Below, piece by piece: positions 15,698 to 24,560 of a stretch of DNA of 38,432 nt (position 1 is its first letter; every line of letters begins with the position of its first letter). The DNA lies in NCBI GenBank assembly GCA_025359905.1, contig JANYDF010000002.1, forward strand, positions 1-38,432, written 5' to 3'. Origin of the DNA: Rhodospirillales bacterium (GTDB lineage Bacteria; Pseudomonadota; Alphaproteobacteria; Acetobacterales; Acetobacteraceae). Made by a program: the position numbers and the translations under genes. The notes beneath the pieces were generated by a model. It did not search any database. It saw only the letters and a program-made list of their open reading frames with translations, and was not told the DNA's origin.

Positions 15698-17278
15698 CTA
15701 CAGCAGCAACGCGCCTTGCCGGGCGTCGCGCGGCTTGGCCGCTATGGCGCGCACATCGCCATCAGCAAAGCTGATCTTCAACGCCGCCCCGGGCTTCACC
15801 GCCGCCGCCGCAGTCAACAACGTCCCGTCGGCGCCGAACACCGCCGCATAGCCGCGCGCCAGCACGGCGTGATGCGACACCGATTCCAGCCGGGCCGAGA
15901 AACCCTCCAACCGGGCCCGCGCCTCGCGCAGCCGCGCTTCCGCCGGGGCCGCGGTCAGGCGGGGCAGCGTGCGCGCCGCCAGCGCCGCACGGGCGGCCAG
16001 GCTATGGCGCAATCCGGCCGCCAACCGCGCATCGCTCAGCGCCAGCGCCGCACGCCGCGCGGCAAGCAGACTGGCGGGCTGCGGCATATGCCGCTCGGCT
16101 TCGTTCAGCGCCGCCCGGCGGCCGGCCAGCAGTTGCGGCAACGCCAGACGCAGCCGCAGCGCCCGGTCCGCCACCGACTGCCGCGCCGCCGCGACGGTTT
16201 GCCCCGGCTGCGGCAGCCGGGCAGCCGCGTGCTGCACTGTGGCGCGGCGGGCGGCCAGCACATTCACTGCCGCCATCCCAAGCCGCTGGCCCCGGTCGTC
16301 GAGCCGCTGCCGCGCCGTCCCCAGCAGCCCGGGCAAATCGGGCAGCCCCGCCTCGGCCTTTTGCAGCCGCAAACGGCGTTCCTGGGTGATGCGGTGCAGC
16401 GCGCCGCTCAACCGCGCGGTTTTCTGCTGCACGTCGGCCAGCAACTCCACCCGGCTTGGCACCGCCAGTTCAGCCGCCGCCGTGGGGGTCGGCGCACGGC
16501 GGTCGGAGGCGAAGTCGATCAACGTGGTATCGGTCTCATGGCCGACCGCCGAAATCAGCGGAATGGTGCAGGCGGCGGCGGCGCGCACCACGATTTCCTC
16601 GTTGAACGCCATCAGGTCTTCCAGGCTGCCGCCGCCGCGCGCGACGATCAGCACATCGGGGCGCGGAATCTTGCCGCCAGCCGGAAGCGCCGAAAATCCG
16701 TTGATCGCTTCGGCGATCTTCGCCGCCGCCCCCTCGCCCTGCACCGGCACCGGCCACAGCAAAATCATGCGCGGAAACCGGCGCTGAATCGTGGTGCGAA
16801 TATCCTGCAACACCGCGCCCTGCGCGCTGGTCACCACGCCCACCACCACCGGCAGCAGCGGCAGCGCCTGCTTGCGGGCGATGTCGAACAACCCTTCGGC
16901 CGCCAGCCGCAGCCGCAGCATCTCGATTTTCGCCAGCAGCGCGCCAACCCCGGCGAACTCCATGCGGTCGACGATCAACTGGTAGCTGGAACGGTCGCCG
17001 TAGGCCGAGACTTTCCCGGTCGCGATGACTTCCACGCCGTTTTCGGGCTCGAGCCCGAGCCGCGCGACGGCGGATTTCCACACCACGCCGGAGATTTTGC
17101 CGCCTTCGTCCTTCAGCGAAAAATAAATATGCCCGGACGGATAGCGCTTCAGTTCGGTGATCTCGCCGCGCACCCGCACCCGGCCGAAAGCACCCTCCAG
17201 CGTGCGCTTCACCGCGCCGGAAATTTCCGACACGGTGTATTCTGGAACATTGGAGACGGGTGGCGGCGTGTCGTTCAT
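15698..17278 (-). CDS. xseA: Exodeoxyribonuclease VII large subunit
   Basis: This 526-residue subunit cuts single-stranded DNA into oligonucleotides together with XseB (not in the window). It has the N-terminal OB-fold (VSEISGAVKRTLEGAFGRVRVRGEI, then SGHIYFSLKDEGGKISGVVWK), and the nuclease domain with VTSAQGAVLQDI, RPDVLIVARGGGSLEDLMAFNEE and SAVGHETDTTLIDFASD. A long alanine/arginine-rich helical region follows (about residues 285-460). At 526 residues it is longer than the usual 400-460, because of this helical part. It is transcribed divergently from purD across a 48-base gap. Confidence 0.96.
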   Translation of the reverse strand: MNDTPPPVSNVPEYTVSEISGAVKRTLEGAFGRVRVRGEITELKRYPSGHIYFSLKDEGGKISGVVWKSAVARLGLEPENGVEVIATGKVSAYGDRSSYQLIVDRMEFAGVGALLAKIEMLRLRLAAEGLFDIARKQALPLLPVVVGVVTSAQGAVLQDIRTTIQRRFPRMILLWPVPVQGEGAAAKIAEAINGFSALPAGGKIPRPDVLIVARGGGSLEDLMAFNEEIVVRAAAACTIPLISAVGHETDTTLIDFASDRRAPTPTAAAELAVPSRVELLADVQQKTARLSGALHRITQERRLRLQKAEAGLPDLPGLLGTARQRLDDRGQRLGMAAVNVLAARRATVQHAAARLPQPGQTVAAARQSVADRALRLRLALPQLLAGRRAALNEAERHMPQPASLLAARRAALALSDARLAAGLRHSLAARAALAARTLPRLTAAPAEARLREARARLEGFSARLESVSHHAVLARGYAAVFGADGTLLTAAAAVKPGAALKISFADGDVRAIAAKPRDARQGALLL

Positions 17279-17326
17279 CGGCGCACCCTATGCTATGCGC
17301 GGCGCATGACGGAAGGTAGGGCGGCA

Positions 17327-18595
17327 ATGCGCGTTTTGGTGGTCGGATCGGGTGGGCGTGAGCACGCGCTGTGCTGGGCGCTGGCGGCAAGCCCGCTGCT
17401 GACCAAACTATGGTGCGCGCCCGGCAACCCCGGCACCGCGCAGCACGCCGAAAACGTGCCCATCGGCGTGCTCGACGTCGCCGCCCTGGTGGATTTCGCC
17501 CGCCAGAACGCTGTCGATCTGGTGGTGCCCGGCCCGGAAGCGCCGCTGGTGGCAGGCATCGCCGACGCATTGGCACATGTGGGCATTGCTTGCTGCGGCC
17601 CCTCGGCGGCGGCGGCGCGGCTGGAGGGCAGCAAGACCTTCACCAAGGAAATCGCCGACGCGGCGGGCATTCCGACCGCCAAATGGGAACGCTTCGACGA
17701 CGCCGAAACAGCGCGCGACTTCGTCCGCCGCCGGGGCGCCCCCATCGTGGTCAAGGCCGACGGCCTCGCCGCCGGCAAAGGCGTCGTGGTCGCCGCCAGC
17801 GTCGCCGAGGCCGAGCAGGCGATCACCGACTTCATGGACAGCCGCACCCTCGGCCACGCCGGCGACTCGCTGGTGATCGAGGAATGCCTGATCGGCGAGG
17901 AGATCAGCTTCTTCGCGCTGTGCGACGGCAAGCACGCCATCGCACTCGGCGCGGCGCAGGACCATAAGCGGGTCGGCGAGGGCGATACCGGGCCGAACAC
18001 CGGCGGCATGGGCGCGTATTCGCCGCCGCCCGTCTTCACGCCCGAACTGGAGCACGAGACGATGGCGCGCATCGTTCGCCCAGCGCTGGCCGAACTGGCC
18101 CGCCAAGGCACGCCGTTTCGCGGCATCCTGTTCGCCGGGCTGATGCTGACCGCCGACGGGCCGAAGCTGATCGAATTCAACGTCCGCTTCGGCGACCCCG
18201 AGGCCGAGTGCCTGCTGCCGCGCTTGCAATCCGACCTGCTGCCAGCACTGCTGGCGGCCTGCGACGGCGAACTGGCCAATTTCGCGCTGCGCTGGCGCAA
18301 GCGCTCGGCCTTGTCCGTGGTGATGGCCGCGCGCGGCTACCCCGGCACGCCAGTGCGCCATTCCAAGCTTGGCAGTCTCGCCGCAGCCGAGGCGGTACCG
18401 GGCGCTTTGGTGTTCCAGTCCGGTACTGAACGGCTCGACGGCCAACTGGTATCGTCCGGTGGACGGGTGCTGACCGTGTGCGGCACCGGCGAAACCTTGG
18501 CCGAGGCGCAGGCCTGCGCCTATCGCGCGGTGGGCGCGGTGCATTGGCCGGAAGGCTTCTTCCGCCGCGATATCGGCTGGCGCGCGCTTGGCTGA
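17327..18595 (+). CDS. purD: Phosphoribosylamine-glycine ligase (GAR synthetase)
   Basis: This 422-residue ATP-grasp enzyme joins glycine to phosphoribosylamine in purine synthesis. It opens MRVLVVGSGGREHAL and has GPSAAAARLEGSKTFTKE, VVKADGLAAGKGVVVA, EECLIGEEISFFALCDG, AQDHKRVGEGDTGPNTGGMGAYSP and FNVRFGDPEAECLLPRL, all conserved. An in-frame ATG at 17306 would add seven residues. The ATG at 17327 is preferred because it fits the family N-terminus and has an AAGGT ribosome site upstream. The length is normal. Confidence 0.97.
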   Translation: MRVLVVGSGGREHALCWALAASPLLTKLWCAPGNPGTAQHAENVPIGVLDVAALVDFARQNAVDLVVPGPEAPLVAGIADALAHVGIACCGPSAAAARLEGSKTFTKEIADAAGIPTAKWERFDDAETARDFVRRRGAPIVVKADGLAAGKGVVVAASVAEAEQAITDFMDSRTLGHAGDSLVIEECLIGEEISFFALCDGKHAIALGAAQDHKRVGEGDTGPNTGGMGAYSPPPVFTPELEHETMARIVRPALAELARQGTPFRGILFAGLMLTADGPKLIEFNVRFGDPEAECLLPRLQSDLLPALLAACDGELANFALRWRKRSALSVVMAARGYPGTPVRHSKLGSLAAAEAVPGALVFQSGTERLDGQLVSSGGRVLTVCGTGETLAEAQACAYRAVGAVHWPEGFFRRDIGWRALG

Positions 18596-19682
18596 CGGGC
18601 GGCCGCCGCGCCCCAACACCCAGCGGCTGAGCGATCTGCTCAGTTCACCGCTGCGCAATTTGCTGTTTGTGCTGCTGTACTTGCTGGTGGTGATGGTCGG
18701 CGCGGCGGCGGCCTATGTTGGCTACGGCTGGAGCCTGGGCGACGCGCTGTACATGGTGGTGCTGGCGGTCTACAGCGTCGGCTTCGAGGAAGTGCGCCAT
18801 GTCGACACGCCCGGGTTGCGCGCGATCACCATCGTGCTGATCGTGCTCGGCTGCACCGGAATGATTTTCCTGTCCGGCGTGCTGGTGCAGTTGATCACGC
18901 TCAGTCAGTTGCAGGCAGTCTTGAAAGGCAAGCGCATGCAGAACCAGATCGACCGGCTGTCCGGCCACGTCGTTGTCTGCGGCTATGGCCGCCTGGGCGA
19001 AAAACTGGCGCGCGAACTGAAGGCCGGGCAGGCCGCATTCGTGCTGATCGAGCACCGCGAGGCGCGGCTGGCCGAAGCGGCGGAAGCCGGCTTTCTGGTA
19101 CTGCACGGCGACGCCACCGACGAAAACGCGCTGGAAGCCGCCGGTGTGCGCCGGGCGGGCGTGCTGGCCACCGTGCTGCCAGACGATGCGGCCAACGTGT
19201 TCATCACGCTCAGCGCCCGCAGCATGAACCCGGCGCTGACCATTATCGCGCGCGGCGAAGCGCCCAGCACCGAAAGCAAACTGCTGCAAGCCGGGGCCAA
19301 CCGGGTGATCCTGCCGACCCATATCGGCGCGGAACGCATCGCCGAGCTGATTCTTTATCCGCAGGCCGCCCTGCTGCTGCACGGCACAGCACAGGAGGAA
19401 GACTTCGCCCGCGAACTGCGCCGCTTCGCGCTGGACATGGAAGTGGTCGCCGTCGCCGAAGACAGCGGCTGCGTCGGGCGCACCGTTCAGGCTATCGAAC
19501 AGGAAGCGGCCGGCGCGTTTCTGATCGTCGCGCTCAACCGGCGCGATGGCCGCACTGATACGCCGCCCGAACCCTCCGCCGTGGTGCGTGCGGGCGACGG
19601 CGTGGTGATCGTGGGCCACCCCGGCCGGTCGCAGGCTATGGCGGGATTGTTCCGCAGCAAATGGCGGCGCTCGGCGCGGTAG
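18588..19682 (+). CDS. Two-TM potassium-channel-like protein with RCK (TrkA-N/TrkA-C) domains
   Basis: This 364-residue protein has TM1 (about residues 25-45), a pore helix and loop (52-69), TM2 (about 78-103), an RCK domain from VVVCGYGRLGEKLARELK (Gly-x-Gly-x-x-Gly) with FLVLHGDATDENAL, and a second TrkA-C-like half. The architecture matches ligand-gated bacterial K+ channels such as MthK. The selectivity filter reads S-V-G-F-E-E-V (residues 63-69) in place of T-V-G-Y-G-D, so strict K+ selectivity is uncertain. It begins with a TTG overlapping the purD 3' end by eight bases. No good alternative start is seen before TM1. Confidence 0.88.
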   Translation: MADGRPPRPNTQRLSDLLSSPLRNLLFVLLYLLVVMVGAAAAYVGYGWSLGDALYMVVLAVYSVGFEEVRHVDTPGLRAITIVLIVLGCTGMIFLSGVLVQLITLSQLQAVLKGKRMQNQIDRLSGHVVVCGYGRLGEKLARELKAGQAAFVLIEHREARLAEAAEAGFLVLHGDATDENALEAAGVRRAGVLATVLPDDAANVFITLSARSMNPALTIIARGEAPSTESKLLQAGANRVILPTHIGAERIAELILYPQAALLLHGTAQEEDFARELRRFALDMEVVAVAEDSGCVGRTVQAIEQEAAGAFLIVALNRRDGRTDTPPEPSAVVRAGDGVVIVGHPGRSQAMAGLFRSKWRRSAR

Positions 19683-19684
19683 AC

Positions 19685-21820
19685 CTATGCTGTCTTGCCT
19701 GCGGCTGGGTGCGGGACGTGCCACGGTTTGCGCCGCCGTCCCGGCTCGGCGAGGCGGAAATTGTGGTCGCGGCGATCGAAATTCGGATTGTAGAACGGGT
19801 CGCAGTCCAGCGCCGCGCCCCAATGCTGGCGCATGAACCCCATCTCGCGCGCCGCGCGCGCCGCGTGTTCCGGCGTGGCATCGGAACCGCGCGAGGCGGA
19901 CTCTAAATGATACAGCAACGCATGCGGCGTCCACAGCACCCGCAGCCCCTGCTGGCGCAGGCGCAGGCATAAATCGACGTCGTTGAACGAGATCGGCAAA
20001 TGTTCGGCGTCCAGCCCGCCTGCCGCTTCGTAAACCTGCTTGCGCAGGGCCATGCAGGCGCCGGTCACCGCTGAAAGCTCGCGCGTCATCACCAACTGGC
20101 CGCAATAACCCGCCACGCGCTCGTTGATGCCGTGGCCGAAATGCCCGGCCACCATCGGCGCGCCGACACCCAGCACCACGCCGCCATGTTGGATGCGGCC
20201 ATCGCCGAACAGCAGTTTGGCCCCGACCGCGCCCACATCGGGCCGGATTGCCAACGATACCATTTCACGCAGCCAGCCTGCGTCGATCACATCGATATCG
20301 TTGTTCAGCAGCACCACCACCTCGCCGGTCGCGGCGCGCACGGCGGCGTTGTTCAGCGCGGCATAGTTGAACGGCCCGGCAAACGGCAGCACGCGCACCC
20401 GGTGGTCGCCTTCCAGCCAGGTCAGCAACGCCAGCGCCGCTGGATCGCGGCTGTCATTGTCGACGATCAGCAGTTCGATATTCGGATAATCGGTGCGTTG
20501 CAGCACGCCGTCGGCGCAGCGCGCCAGCAACTCCGCCCGGTCGCGGGTCGGCACGATCAGCGTGACCCGTGGCGCCGGGTCCGGCAGCGGCCAGATCACC
20601 CGCGTCCAATCCGCATTGCCGGGGGCGGGCACCACCTCGGCACCCACGACACCGCGCGCCTGCAAGTAATCGCGGATTGCGCGCTGCGCGGCAGCGACAC
20701 AGCGATCCAATTGGGTTTGCGAGAACGACGTCGGCTTTTGCGACAGCCGCCAGTGATACAGCATCGCCGGAATGTGGTGGATACGGGCGGGGGCACTGGC
20801 GGCAGCGGCGCGCAACGCCAGATCGTAATCCTGGCTGCCGTCCACCACGCCTTCGCGCAGCCCGCCAATCCTGGACAGCAGCGCCCGGCGATATACCCCC
20901 AGATGGCAGAAGAAATTCTGCCCCAGCATCAGGTCGATATTCCAGTCCGGCTTGAAATACGGCTGAAACCGGCGGCCGTTGCCGTCGATCCTGTCCTCGT
21001 CGGAGTAGATCAAATCGGCGTCGGGATGCTGCTCCAATTCGGCAGCGACTTCGTACAGCGCCTGTTCGGCCAACAGATCGTCGTGATCCATCAGCGCCAC
21101 GAATTCGCCGCGCGCCAATTGGAGCGCCGAATTGGTCGCCGCCGCGATATTGCCGTTGTGCGGGCGGCGCATCCATTTGATGCGTGGATCGGCGGCTGCC
21201 GCCTCGGTCAGCACCCGCGCCACGCTGTCCGAGCGCGAGGCGTCGTCGGCGATGCACAGTTCCCAATTCGGGTATAGTTGCGCCTGCACCGAGGCAATCG
21301 CCTCGCGCAGTTCGCGCTCCGGCGTTTCATAGGCGGGCATCACCACCGAGATCAGCGGGCAGTGCGCCAGTTGGCCAATATGCGCGCGAATGGCAGCGCG
21401 GTCCGCGTCGGTCAGCGTGTCGTGGTCGCGCACCCAGCGCTCGTACGCCGCCTGCGACGGCACGCCGAGCCGGGCCGCCTGCCAATCCGCCATCCGGCGG
21501 CCAAACGGCAGCAGCGCCAGCCGGTATGCCGCGCGCAGCGCGCGCCGCACATTGCCCCGCGCCGAAGCGGGCAGCGACTGGCCGAGCAGCCGCAACGGCT
21601 GGCTGGCGCGCCAAATTGTGGAGTTGATGACGGCATCGCGCTCAGCGCGCGCCAGCGCCAGTTCGGCCTGGGTCGCCGCCAGTTGCGCTTTAAGGTGGGC
21701 AATTGCCCCAGGCGCAGATTCGGCGCGCAGCCGAAGTGGACCGGACAAGCTGCTGCCCAACCCGGAATCGCCGGATGTGGCGTTGGCGATCGCGGCGATC
21801 CGGGCGATATCGTCGGGCAT
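19685..21820 (-). CDS. Large glycosyltransferase with two GT2 (GT-A) domains
   Basis: This 711-residue protein has an N-terminal helical region (about residues 40-70, alanine/glutamate-rich, coiled-coil-like). The first GT2 domain starts around residue 152 with LISVVMPAYETPERELREAI and contains VALMDHDDLLAEQALYE. The second starts near 413 with RVTLIVPTRDRAELLARC and contains EVVVLLNNDIDVIDAGWLREM. Such tandem enzymes build O-antigen or other surface polysaccharides, adding sugars processively from nucleotide donors. No signal peptide or membrane helix is evident, so it is cytoplasmic or membrane-associated. An AAGGTGA ribosome site stands directly before its ATG. It converges with the channel gene, two bases apart. 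Confidence 0.9.
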   Translation of the reverse strand: MPDDIARIAAIANATSGDSGLGSSLSGPLRLRAESAPGAIAHLKAQLAATQAELALARAERDAVINSTIWRASQPLRLLGQSLPASARGNVRRALRAAYRLALLPFGRRMADWQAARLGVPSQAAYERWVRDHDTLTDADRAAIRAHIGQLAHCPLISVVMPAYETPERELREAIASVQAQLYPNWELCIADDASRSDSVARVLTEAAAADPRIKWMRRPHNGNIAAATNSALQLARGEFVALMDHDDLLAEQALYEVAAELEQHPDADLIYSDEDRIDGNGRRFQPYFKPDWNIDLMLGQNFFCHLGVYRRALLSRIGGLREGVVDGSQDYDLALRAAAASAPARIHHIPAMLYHWRLSQKPTSFSQTQLDRCVAAAQRAIRDYLQARGVVGAEVVPAPGNADWTRVIWPLPDPAPRVTLIVPTRDRAELLARCADGVLQRTDYPNIELLIVDNDSRDPAALALLTWLEGDHRVRVLPFAGPFNYAALNNAAVRAATGEVVVLLNNDIDVIDAGWLREMVSLAIRPDVGAVGAKLLFGDGRIQHGGVVLGVGAPMVAGHFGHGINERVAGYCGQLVMTRELSAVTGACMALRKQVYEAAGGLDAEHLPISFNDVDLCLRLRQQGLRVLWTPHALLYHLESASRGSDATPEHAARAAREMGFMRQHWGAALDCDPFYNPNFDRRDHNFRLAEPGRRRKPWHVPHPAAGKTA

Positions 21821-21920
21821 TCACCTTACCACGCACAAGGAACGGCGGCGTCGCTTTCTGTGGCCACCGCCACACGACTATGGCAGCCCAATTGTGCGGT
21901 AGCGAATTACAAATCTTAAC

Positions 21921-21945
21921 GGCGCGGCGGATTGTCCGCCGCGCC
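21921..21945 (-). terminator. Perfect 11-bp hairpin downstream of the LysR gene
   Basis: The arms GGCGCGGCGGA (21921-21931) and TCCGCCGCGCC (21935-21945) are exact complements with a 3-base loop. The hairpin lies 21 bases after the LysR stop codon. On the minus strand it is followed by GTTAAGATTTG, only a weak T-run. It is most likely the transcription terminator of the trxB-lysR side. Confidence 0.6.
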
Positions 21946-21966
21946 ATTGTCGCGCAACCGACTCGT

Positions 21967-22857
21967 TCAGCCCCGGTGGGCGAGGCGGGCGAGCAGAAAA
22001 TCGCGGAAAACCGCCACGCGCTTGGACGTGCGCAATTCTTCCGGATAGACGAAATACACATCCACCTTTGGTGCCTTCTCGGCCGTGAGCAGCCGCACCA
22101 TGCCGTGCGCCTCCTCCTCGGCCGCCATGTAGTCCGGCAACGCCGCGATGCCGAGGCCGGAGCGCACCGCCATCACCATGGCTTGCAGGCTGTTCACCTC
22201 CAGCAACGCCTTGCGCGGGCTGCCGGCGCGGCGGCCAATCTCGGCCAGCCAGTTGATGTCCGGCACCGGCGGGCGATAGTCCCCGAACAGGATCAGCCGG
22301 TGATTATCCAGATCCTCGGCCTTCTGCGGCGTGCCGTGCTTCTTCAGATACTCGGCGCTGGCGCAGACGTGCCATTCCATCGACATCAGATGCCGCTGCA
22401 CCAGATCGGGCTGCTTGGGCGGATGCATGCGGATCGCCACGTCGGCCTCACGCATTGCCAGATCGAGGTCCGAATCGTCCAGGATCAGCGCCATCGTCAC
22501 GTCGGGATAGGCGTCCAGGAACATTTGCACCCTGGGCGCCAGCCATGACGATCCGAAGCCGACCGTGGTGGTGACCTTCAAGCGCCCGGCGGGCTTCTCC
22601 TTGCTCTCGGTCAGCAGCGCCTCGGTCATCGCCAGTTTGGCGAACACTTCGCGCACCGTCCGGTTCAGGCTCTCGCCCTGCTCGGTCAGGATCAGTCCGC
22701 GCGCATGGCGATGGAACAGCGGCACTTGCAGTGCCTCCTCCAACGCCGAGATCTGCCGCGAGACCGCCGATTGGCTTAGATTGAGGGTGTCGCCCGCATG
22801 CGTGAAGCTTCCTGCTTCGGCCACCGCATGGAACACGCGCAGCTTGTCCCAGTCCAT
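21967..22857 (-). CDS. LysR-family transcriptional regulator
   Basis: This is a 296-residue regulator. The winged helix-turn-helix spans about residues 1-62 (WDKLRVFHAVAEAGSFTHAG, then LSQSAVSRQISALEEAL). The rest is the effector-binding fold (KVTTTVGFGSSWLAPRVQMF onward, ending in SGLGIAALPDYM). An in-frame ATG 33 bases upstream and further upstream codons exist, but MDWDKLRVF is the standard LysR beginning. The inducer is unknown. It lies 55 bases downstream of trxB on the same strand; trxB-LysR neighbours recur in related bacteria, although the regulator's targets cannot be inferred. Confidence 0.93.
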   Translation of the reverse strand: MDWDKLRVFHAVAEAGSFTHAGDTLNLSQSAVSRQISALEEALQVPLFHRHARGLILTEQGESLNRTVREVFAKLAMTEALLTESKEKPAGRLKVTTTVGFGSSWLAPRVQMFLDAYPDVTMALILDDSDLDLAMREADVAIRMHPPKQPDLVQRHLMSMEWHVCASAEYLKKHGTPQKAEDLDNHRLILFGDYRPPVPDINWLAEIGRRAGSPRKALLEVNSLQAMVMAVRSGLGIAALPDYMAAEEEAHGMVRLLTAEKAPKVDVYFVYPEELRTSKRVAVFRDFLLARLAHRG

Positions 22858-22912
22858 CGTTCCGCTGTTCCTTACCGGTGGGCCAATTTTCATCCGGCCC
22901 GTTGGCCCCGTT

Positions 22913-23881
22913 TCACTCTGCCGCAAGCGCCGACTCGGCGTGCAACCCTGCTAACCACTTTTCGGCTTCCAGCGCCGCCATGCAACCTGTTCCAGCGGCT
23001 GTAACGGCCTGACGCCAAATTTTATCTTGAACATCGCCTGCCGCGAACACGCCGGGCACGGAAGTTCTTGTCGTTCCAGGAACGGTGACGACGTAACCTT
23101 CGTCATCGAGCCGGACCGCGCCCTTGAACGGCGCGGTGTTCGGCGAATGGCCGATTGCCACGAACACGCCATCGACGGCCACATGGCTCTCGGCCCCGGT
23201 TCGCACATGGCGCAGCCGCACCCCATCGACGCCCATGCCGTCGCCGGGCGAGGTGATTTCCTCGACCGCGTGATCCCAGATCACCTGAATCTTCGGATTG
23301 CTGAACAGCCGGTTCTGCAAAATCTTTTCCGCGCGCAGCGTGTCGCGGCAATGGATCAGCGTAACACTGGCGGCATGGTGGGTAAGGTAGAGTGCCTCTT
23401 CCACCGCCGTATTGCCGCCGCCGATCACGGCAACGTGTTTGCCGCGGAAGAAAAACCCGTCGCAGGTGGCGCAGGCCGACACGCCAAAGCCCTGCAAGCG
23501 CTGCTCGCTGGGCAAGCCAAGCCAACGGGCCTGCGCGCCGGTGGCGATAATCACCGAATCGGCGGTGTAGATATCGCCCGAGTCGCCAATGCAGCGGAAC
23601 GGCTGGCGCGTGAAGTCAACGCTGACGATCAGGTCGTTGATCATGCGGGTGCCGACATGCTCGGCTTGCGCCGCCATCTGCTCCATCAGCCACGGCCCTT
23701 GGACGGCCTCGGCAAAGCCCGGATAGTTCTCGACCTCGGTGGTGATCATCAACTGACCGCCGGGTTGCAGGCCTGCGGCCAGCATCGGTTCCTGCCCGGC
23801 ACGCGCGGCATAGATGGCGGCCGTATAGCCGGCTGGCCCGGCGCCGATGATCAGCACACGGGAATGAAATTCGTTCGGCAT
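22913..23881 (-). CDS. trxB: Thioredoxin-disulfide reductase
   Basis: This 322-residue flavoenzyme passes electrons from NADPH to thioredoxin. The FAD-binding GAGPAGYTAAIYAARA lies at the N-terminus, the redox-active CATC motif (SACATCDG) near residue 140, the NADPH-binding GGGNTAVEEALYL after it, and the C-terminal FAD segment VFAAGDVQDKIWRQAVTAAGTGCMAAL is complete. The ATG at 23881 is chosen over the upstream open codons because it matches the family N-terminus. The gene is divergent from an Lrp-type regulator across 140 bases. Confidence 0.96.
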   Translation of the reverse strand: MPNEFHSRVLIIGAGPAGYTAAIYAARAGQEPMLAAGLQPGGQLMITTEVENYPGFAEAVQGPWLMEQMAAQAEHVGTRMINDLIVSVDFTRQPFRCIGDSGDIYTADSVIIATGAQARWLGLPSEQRLQGFGVSACATCDGFFFRGKHVAVIGGGNTAVEEALYLTHHAASVTLIHCRDTLRAEKILQNRLFSNPKIQVIWDHAVEEITSPGDGMGVDGVRLRHVRTGAESHVAVDGVFVAIGHSPNTAPFKGAVRLDDEGYVVTVPGTTRTSVPGVFAAGDVQDKIWRQAVTAAGTGCMAALEAEKWLAGLHAESALAAE

Positions 23882-24021
23882 CGTTGGGTCCGGTCGCGGG
23901 AAAGTCTGTGTATATCGGCGGCTCTCCGCGTGGAACAAGGAACTCGCACGCGCGGGCCTTGCCCCGGCGGTTCTGTGCAATAATATTTCGTGTCACCGCC
24001 CCAGCAGAGACGAGCCGACGT
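23882..24021. promoter_or_regulatory. Divergent promoter region between trxB and the Lrp gene
   Basis: These 140 bases must hold the promoters of both genes. The only AT-rich island is around 23976-23993 (TGCAATAATATTTCGTGT), 28 bases or more before the Lrp start. It contains the palindromic core AATATT and could be the promoter or an Lrp autoregulatory site. No convincing -35/-10 pair is seen. Confidence 0.3.
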
Positions 24022-24501
24022 ATGAAGACCCAGCCGAACGACACGACCGAACTGGACGCGATCGACCGGCGCATCCTGACCGAATTGCAGGCCGACGGGC
24101 GGATGACCAATGTGGAGCTGGCGCGCCGCGCCGGCATCTCGGCGCCGCCCTGCCTGCGCCGGGTGCGTCGGTTGGAGGAAGCCGGATTGATCCGCGGCTA
24201 TCACGCCGACAGCGATCCGCAGAAGCTGGGCTGGGAAATCACCTTCTTCGCCATCGTCGGGCTGGAAAGCCAAAAGGAAGCCGTGCTGTCCGGCTTCGAG
24301 CAGATGGTGGCGACGTGGCCGGAAGTGCGCGAATGCCACATGATCCGCGGCGGCGGCGATTTCCTGCTGCGGCTGGTCGCGCGCGACACCGCGCATGAAA
24401 ACCAACTGACGCAGAAGCTGACCGGGGCCAGCCATGTCAGCCGGGTGCAAACCCTGCAAACCATCCGCACCAGCCGCAGCCTCGCAGGCGTGCCGCTCTG
24501 A
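24022..24501 (+). CDS. Lrp/AsnC-family transcriptional regulator
   Basis: This 159-residue regulator has an N-terminal helix-turn-helix (LDAIDRRILTELQADGRMTN, then VELARRAGISAPPCLRRVRR) and a C-terminal RAM ligand domain (ITFFAIVGLE, VRECHMIRGGGDFLLRLVA). Lrp-type proteins bind amino acids and control transport and metabolism genes. The frame is open upstream to 23884, but the ATG at 24022 gives the normal length. Autoregulation from the divergent trxB gap is plausible. Its stop lies at the edge of the GT39 gene, which may be co-transcribed. Confidence 0.93.
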   Translation: MKTQPNDTTELDAIDRRILTELQADGRMTNVELARRAGISAPPCLRRVRRLEEAGLIRGYHADSDPQKLGWEITFFAIVGLESQKEAVLSGFEQMVATWPEVRECHMIRGGGDFLLRLVARDTAHENQLTQKLTGASHVSRVQTLQTIRTSRSLAGVPL

Positions 24502-24560
24502 TCTTCTCGGCACGGGCGGCGATTTACGGCCTCGCCGCACTCACCGCCGCGCGTCTGGCC

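Noticed and set aside
15716-17280. Plus-strand frame continuous with purD but opposite xseA
   Set aside because: Only the part from 17327 is PurD; the upstream part has biased Arg/Gln/His composition and lies antisense to xseA.
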